Shown here piece after piece: positions 58,771-64,000 of a stretch of DNA of 64,000 bases (the first letter of the stretch is position 1; every line of letters begins with the position of its first letter). The notes under the pieces were generated by a model. The model was not told where the DNA came from. It saw only the letters and a program-made list of their open reading frames with translations, and searched no databases. A program made the position numbers and the translations under genes. This stretch comes from Corydoras sp. C115 (lineage: Eukaryota > Chordata > Actinopteri > Siluriformes > Callichthyidae): assembly GCA_019802505.1 (NCBI GenBank), contig JAFMOC010000031.1, forward strand, positions 1,096,001 through 1,160,000. The letters are read 5' to 3'.

Positions 58771-60469
58771 TCTTTGAAAAAAAATCACAACACAGACATA
58801 CTTTTTTTTCTTTACAACTGTTTTTGGCCCGTAGTATATTTTATCGGGACTTATGGAAGGTAATCCATATCAATATGAATTATAAATCCAGACAGCATGT
58901 AAGTTGTTTTACCAACATTGCATGAATTATTGATGACAGGGGAACCTTGGGCATGCAGTCGTTTGGGCTGTTTTGTGCAGGGCATGGGGCGAGGCTGAAC
59001 TCTGTCAGACATAAATCATTATCTAAACATAATTCTTGTTTTATTCATGGGGGATTCTTTAGAGGCTGCTGACAGAATGCTGTATGTTCACCGAGCCACA
59101 CACCACCTGACTTCAAAATAATGATATTAAACTGATAATCCATCAGAGACCTTAAAAAAAAAGGAAAACATCCCAAGTTCAAAGATTTAATCACATTCAT
59201 TTTTTAATGTAATCAGACATCTTTCCCGAGATATTAATGACTGAACACAATCAATTAAATAGTTGCTGCTCTTGTGATTGTCTTTGGTATCATTTGGTAT
59301 TATATGTAGCATTTAAAAAGTTTTATATTGAAATACTTATAAAAATAAAGAAATGGAGATGAAATATGATTGTGTTGTACTTGTTACCAAATGTGTGGTT
59401 TATACAATATTAAAAATTACAGCACATTAATGAATCTCATGAGATAGGAAGCATACGTCCACATAGTGCATGGAGAGACATAAACAATAAATAAGATAAA
59501 TCTCAGTTCATATGAAGTTCTGATAGCTAGCTCCCCCGGCATTTAATTACAAAGTAAATTCCACCCATTAGACAAGACTGCTCCTACCACTCGATATTAC
59601 ATGAAGCCCAGAATAAACAGTGGAATGCAATATTATTCTGCTATTAATTTCTCTTCAAAGATGACTTTTCCTAAGCCTGCAAATAGAAAAGAGTTAAGCT
59701 ATACTGCAATATTTAGGTGAAATATGTAAATCCTGATTGAGTTGCATGTAAATCCTCCGTACTGTAATTCTCATACCAGTGTTTTGCCACAAATAACAGG
59801 CATGAACTCATAAAGAAGCTCTATGATTTATTGTATTCCTGACTGCATTGTCATTTCTTTTGTTTGACCGGTTTGCCTTTTTTCCATAACAGTGGCTCTG
59901 CAATCTCAAAAATAAGACTATTCAATCCCCATAGAGTTAGTTTTAAGATTTCTGTTTGAAAAAGTTTTTGTTCTGAAGTATAATTCAGAACAGGGACTGT
60001 GAGCCAGGCCTTATCGACCAACTTCTCTGACTGTCCTCATTAACACTCACTCATGTTTCAAAATGTAAATGATGTATTACTGTTATAACAGAAAGAACAG
60101 GAACTACAATTTATTATACACTTTAATTTTTAATAGGAGCAAATCAATTAGATTTTTTTTGTGTCTAACGTCATATTTCCCAACTCCTTATGAGAAGACA
60201 TATAAAGCATCTAAAGCATGCATTTTTTAATTGTTCAGAGTCTGATGGTGTCATCAGCCATTCAGTGTTCTATTACTAAAGAACAGGGAAACAGAGGACC
60301 AGGGCATAGTGTGCAGATACTGGATTACAGGCTGTGGTTGAAGGACCACAAAATGCACTGATATGGGAAGCAAAGCTGATTAATATGCACAACAAACATT
60401 ACTGTTGTGTTTGGGTTGTATTAAGTCCACTGATACAGAACATGGACAACTGGTTTTGAAAACTGAACA

Positions 60470-60560
60470 ACAGGGTTTCCCCATGCCTAGCCAGAGAACA
60501 ACATTTCGGGCGCTGGGCATATACACCCAGAACAGGGCGCCAACCCATCCCTGGCCTTCA
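60470..60560 (-). mobile_element. SINE fragment (tail part)
   Basis: GGGTTTCCCCATGCCTAGCC and GCGCTGGGCATATACACCCA match the tail segment of the DANA/mermaid-type SINEs above. It is truncated at both ends. Confidence 0.75.
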
Positions 60561-61293
60561 TCTAATGTAATACCCTAATTTAACAAAATATGTTTTTTAG
60601 TAACTGGACCCTTTGTGCATAGTCTTGGACAGCTGTCCTGTAATTGGCCAAGGATGGTTGAAATATCTGGTAATTAAATGTGAAGTGTCTAACCAGCTGA
60701 AACAACCGCTGACCTTGCTAGCATTCTCGTTAGACTGCTGTGCATTGGTAGGTGCTTTACATGGAAGATTTGTGCCATTTACAGATGTCATTGATGCTTT
60801 ATGTGCAAGCAAATGAACTGCGCGAACAGCAGCCCAGACATATTGTGGGATAAAGGTTACTGGAAAAACTTTTAATTCATCGCAGAAAAAGACATAGCGC
60901 TCATTAAAGACAGAGAATTGATTTCTGTCTGCATTTTTTCACTTGTTTCAGTCTTTTCTAAGGTTTTAAGAGGATTTTTAAAAACTGTATTCAAAGTTCT
61001 TAATCAGAGTGATGACAAGTAGAAAAATAACAGATAGCAGTGATTATCTTTAAAATGGCAATGTGCTGAATAAATCTTCTTTTTCTTGTCCTAACCCGTG
61101 CTTATTGCCTTCTGTTTGAAATTTCACTAAATTGCAAGTACATTTGGCTGTTTTATGTACCAGTCATTCAGAGTTTTCTAATCATTCAATCTACTCATCC
61201 TAGAAATAGATTTAATGGATCGGCCGTGTACTGACCCAGAGGCATTTCCTTTGTTAACCAAGTATTAATTAACTTTGAGAAAGTAGAGAACAT

Positions 61294-61608
61294 GGCGGCA
61301 CGGTGGCTTAGTGGTTAGCACGTTCTCCTCTCAGCACTAGGGATTCCCGGTTCGAATCCCCATCTGGGTGGAATTTCCATGTTCTCCCCGTGTCTGTAAT
61401 TGAGTTCTCCAAATTGCTCCAAATAGAGTGTGTATGCATGCGTGTCTGTGTGTGTGTGTGTGTGTGTGCCCAGCGATAGATTGGCGCCCTGTCCTGGGTG
61501 TATCTGCCCAGCGCCCGAAACGTTCTCCCCTGGATGGGCATGGGGAACCCCACCGCGACCCTAATATAGGATAAAGCGGAAGATAATGAATGAATGAATG
61601 AATGAATG
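61294..61608 (+). mobile_element. DANA/mermaid-type SINE with internal deletion and target-site duplication
   Basis: The head GGCGGCACGGTGGCTTAGTG and B box GGTTCGAATCC are intact, and the tail ends in (GAAT)n. It is flanked by a 13-bp duplication GAAAGTAGAGAAC at 61279-61291 and 61608-61620. Compared with 38351-38700, about 60 bp of the conserved central domain is missing after CCCCGTGTCTG. A (GT)n tract sits near 61449-61468. Confidence 0.93.
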
Positions 61609-64000
61609 AAAGTAGAGAACGCCATAACAACTTAAGTTTAGTTCCTAAATTTAGAGAAAGCTTGCTGTTTCCTTAGGTTCTTTTTATGGCTTCATCACAG
61701 AGGAAGTTGATTAAATCACTGCTATGGACTTACTGAGGGGGATCCTTTACTCATCATTCATGTCTGTTCACACTTCTGCTGTTAATCAGGTCTTCGCCAC
61801 TAAACTTAAACACCTTTCACCTGAAAAATCTTTTTGCAGAAATCATTTATTACCGTCTTGTGTCTTGACACCAGCAAAAATTGAGTGGATATTTAACAGA
61901 GTAAAATTGCTTATGTCATGAAGGGGCATTGAGCTGAATAAATAACTTGGCAAATGCCGGTTGTCAAAGTTTTTGTGAAAAGCATGTTGGCCTCTGTAGT
62001 TCATCAGGTCTTGTCTTGTCTGCAAATTTTGTCCAGTCTACAGGACCATGCATCCTTAAGTACCCCAGGGTGGTGGAATTTTGCCATATTTTTTATGATG
62101 GAATGGGCTGCAACAATGCCTTCTGAATTACATTAAGCGTGCTGTTGTCTCTCACCCTCATAAAAGTGTTCATGCATGCATAATATGTGTGGATTATATG
62201 GAATATTCTACCCTAAGCTTCATGGGTAATGCTAAGGTTGCTCACGTATTCCAGCACTTAAACCAGTTGCAAATTCATTTGCATATTGATATACAAATAA
62301 AATGTTTTTTGTTGATCAAAAATAAGTATGAAGACATTGGTACAGTTTGGCATGGAATCTGTTCTTTCTCCCCTCGCTGCAAGAACAACAGAACACCAGC
62401 CCCCTAATAACTGTGAGGTCCATAAATCACCTTTGGGCATGTATATCACTACATATTTTAAATAATTTACTTGGCAAAATGATCCGATTTCACAGGGGAA
62501 GTAATAACTGGCACAGAGATCATTAAAAATTCATTCGGCAGCGTTTGAAAAAATTATTCCAGAGAGGTCTGCCCTCTCTTTGCATATCTATAACATATCA
62601 GAGAAAGTCCCAATTCATTTTTAAGCCCTAAAGGAGGGCCAAACTAATACCATATTATTGACTTTTGACATAGATGTATTATAGAACCGCTCAAATGAAA
62701 ATGGTTAATTGCATACCAGCTCCGAGATACAACACTTGAATAAAACTGGCTATTAGACCTTGGGCTTTTTGTGTTACCTTTGTTGGGACTGACTCAGACG
62801 TGTCTGGGGCTGTTTTGTGTGCTAGAATGTAGACGTATAAATAGATTAGGGGTCAATTGTGAGGTGTCAAACAAGTGCACACAGTTTCCTAATGTTTAAA
62901 ATCTGGAAAATGTAAATAAAATATAAAAATATAAATTGATAAATAAATAACTGAATTCTGCACATGTTAGTTATTTTAGTTCATTAACTTTCTAATCTTT
63001 TTCATTATCAGGTTAAATGTAGGTGAAAGTTTGGGAAACCACAGGCAAGTCGCCAGTCTACTGCATGGCAGACACACAAACATCATGTATTATATAAAGT
63101 TATTTGTAACTGTAACAGTGCATGAAGCTTTATACCAGGATGCTGGAATTAGATGGCTGGTTAGATCCTTGGCAAGGGTCCTGGTCCAGCGAGTGTCCTT
63201 TGTGAATGTAGTGTAGTGTACAGCGCTGAATGCCCACAGGACACTGAGCTTGGAAACAAAATCTTAACTGACTCACTACCACATAGATCTCAGTTTTAAA
63301 CAGTATCTGATGTCGTGATTTGCATTTTAATGGCTAGCATCCTGACTGCGGCAAACCTTCACCAATAGTGTTTTTATCATGGCTGAAGCTAGCCAATTAA
63401 GGAGACCAGTTTAATCGATCAAGAAAAACATAGCTAAGCTGAGAAACGCACAATAATGAGAGCTCTGGTATGTTATGCAATACTTTAAACACATTTATGT
63501 ATATATAATGTTTAAACTATTACTACTGCTTAATACAAAGTTTAACCAAATTTCCTAATCATACCAGATTGCATAATTCATACCCACAGTCTAATTTATG
63601 GCCCTGAAGCAAAATACAGAACAGTCTAAATTACATTAAGTATACATCCATAACATTTAAAGAAATTTCTCAAGTGGACAAATTAATCAATTAGAGAATG
63701 TTGATATTAGTGATAAACTATGAAATGAAGCTACAATTTTCACAAGTCCATTATATTTCTGTCATACAAAAAGCCTGTTTTTCTACAAGAGCCCCTAATT
63801 TGGAATGTCTAGTAGAAACGACAGCTCAGCCAAGAAGCCATAAACCTTATACAGTTGGTGAGAATCATGGATTGTATTCTTTTTTTCTGTTTGGGGACTG
63901 CCAAATAAGGGGTATTGATTGTACTGGTGTGATAAATTCTCTGTCTGATAAACAAAACTGGGACCTAGTGCCAGAAGAATGCTACCCTGATCCTCCTGGA

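Larger units (their letters stand above)
42112..64000. other. Gene-poor intergenic region
   Basis: I recognise no protein-coding gene here. The region holds SINE and transposon fragments, microsatellites and several repeat-free stretches with many TAAT cores. In mammals the flank upstream of GLRA1 is also gene-poor, which fits, though synteny cannot be proved from this window. Confidence 0.6.

Noticed and set aside
61294..61370. tRNA gene
   Set aside because: The A- and B-box-like sequences are the head of a SINE with a target-site duplication, not a free-standing tRNA with a full cloverleaf.

Overview
The window looks like ordinary teleost fish nuclear DNA. It is AT-rich with many microsatellites, repeated copies of tRNA-derived SINEs of the DANA/mermaid type, small fold-back DNA transposons, and one split vertebrate gene. 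The repeats hint at an otophysan fish, but I cannot name the species.

The main gene is glra1, the alpha-1 subunit of the strychnine-sensitive glycine receptor, on the minus strand. I could place eight of its coding exons by reading frame, splice sites and codon phase: exon 1 at 37018-37073, exon 2 at 29398-29522, exon 3 at 11343-11410, exon 4 at 8653-8876, exon 5 at 7904-7986, exon 6 at 6968-7105, exon 7 at 5032-5246 and exon 8 at 3311-3457. Together they encode 352 residues in one open frame: signal peptide, extracellular ligand-binding domain, TM1-TM3 and the start of the intracellular loop. The last exon (rest of the loop, TM4, 3' UTR) must lie before position 1. Introns 1 and 2 are about 7.5 and 18.0 kb, and introns 3-7 are 0.7-2.5 kb. 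A CpG-rich promoter region (about 37050-37880) covers the first coding exon.

Upstream of glra1 (37.9-64 kb) I recognise no known gene. Just upstream of the CpG-rich region is a head-to-head pair of near-identical SINEs (37931-38283 and 38351-38700) around a (TA)n tract. At 41941-42111 on the plus strand there is a plausible terminal exon of a small, unrecognised, sequon-rich membrane or GPI-type protein with a poly(A) signal just downstream. The rest is intergenic DNA with SINE fragments, microsatellites and several repeat-free, homeodomain-motif-rich stretches that could be conserved regulatory elements.

I see no phage, CRISPR, operon or obviously new system. The most useful second looks are the lost zinc-site histidine in the receptor (Asn134), the inverted SINE pair near the promoter, the orphan plus-strand terminal exon, the intact fold-back transposon at 13092-13808, and the GC-rich promoter-like patch inside intron 2.
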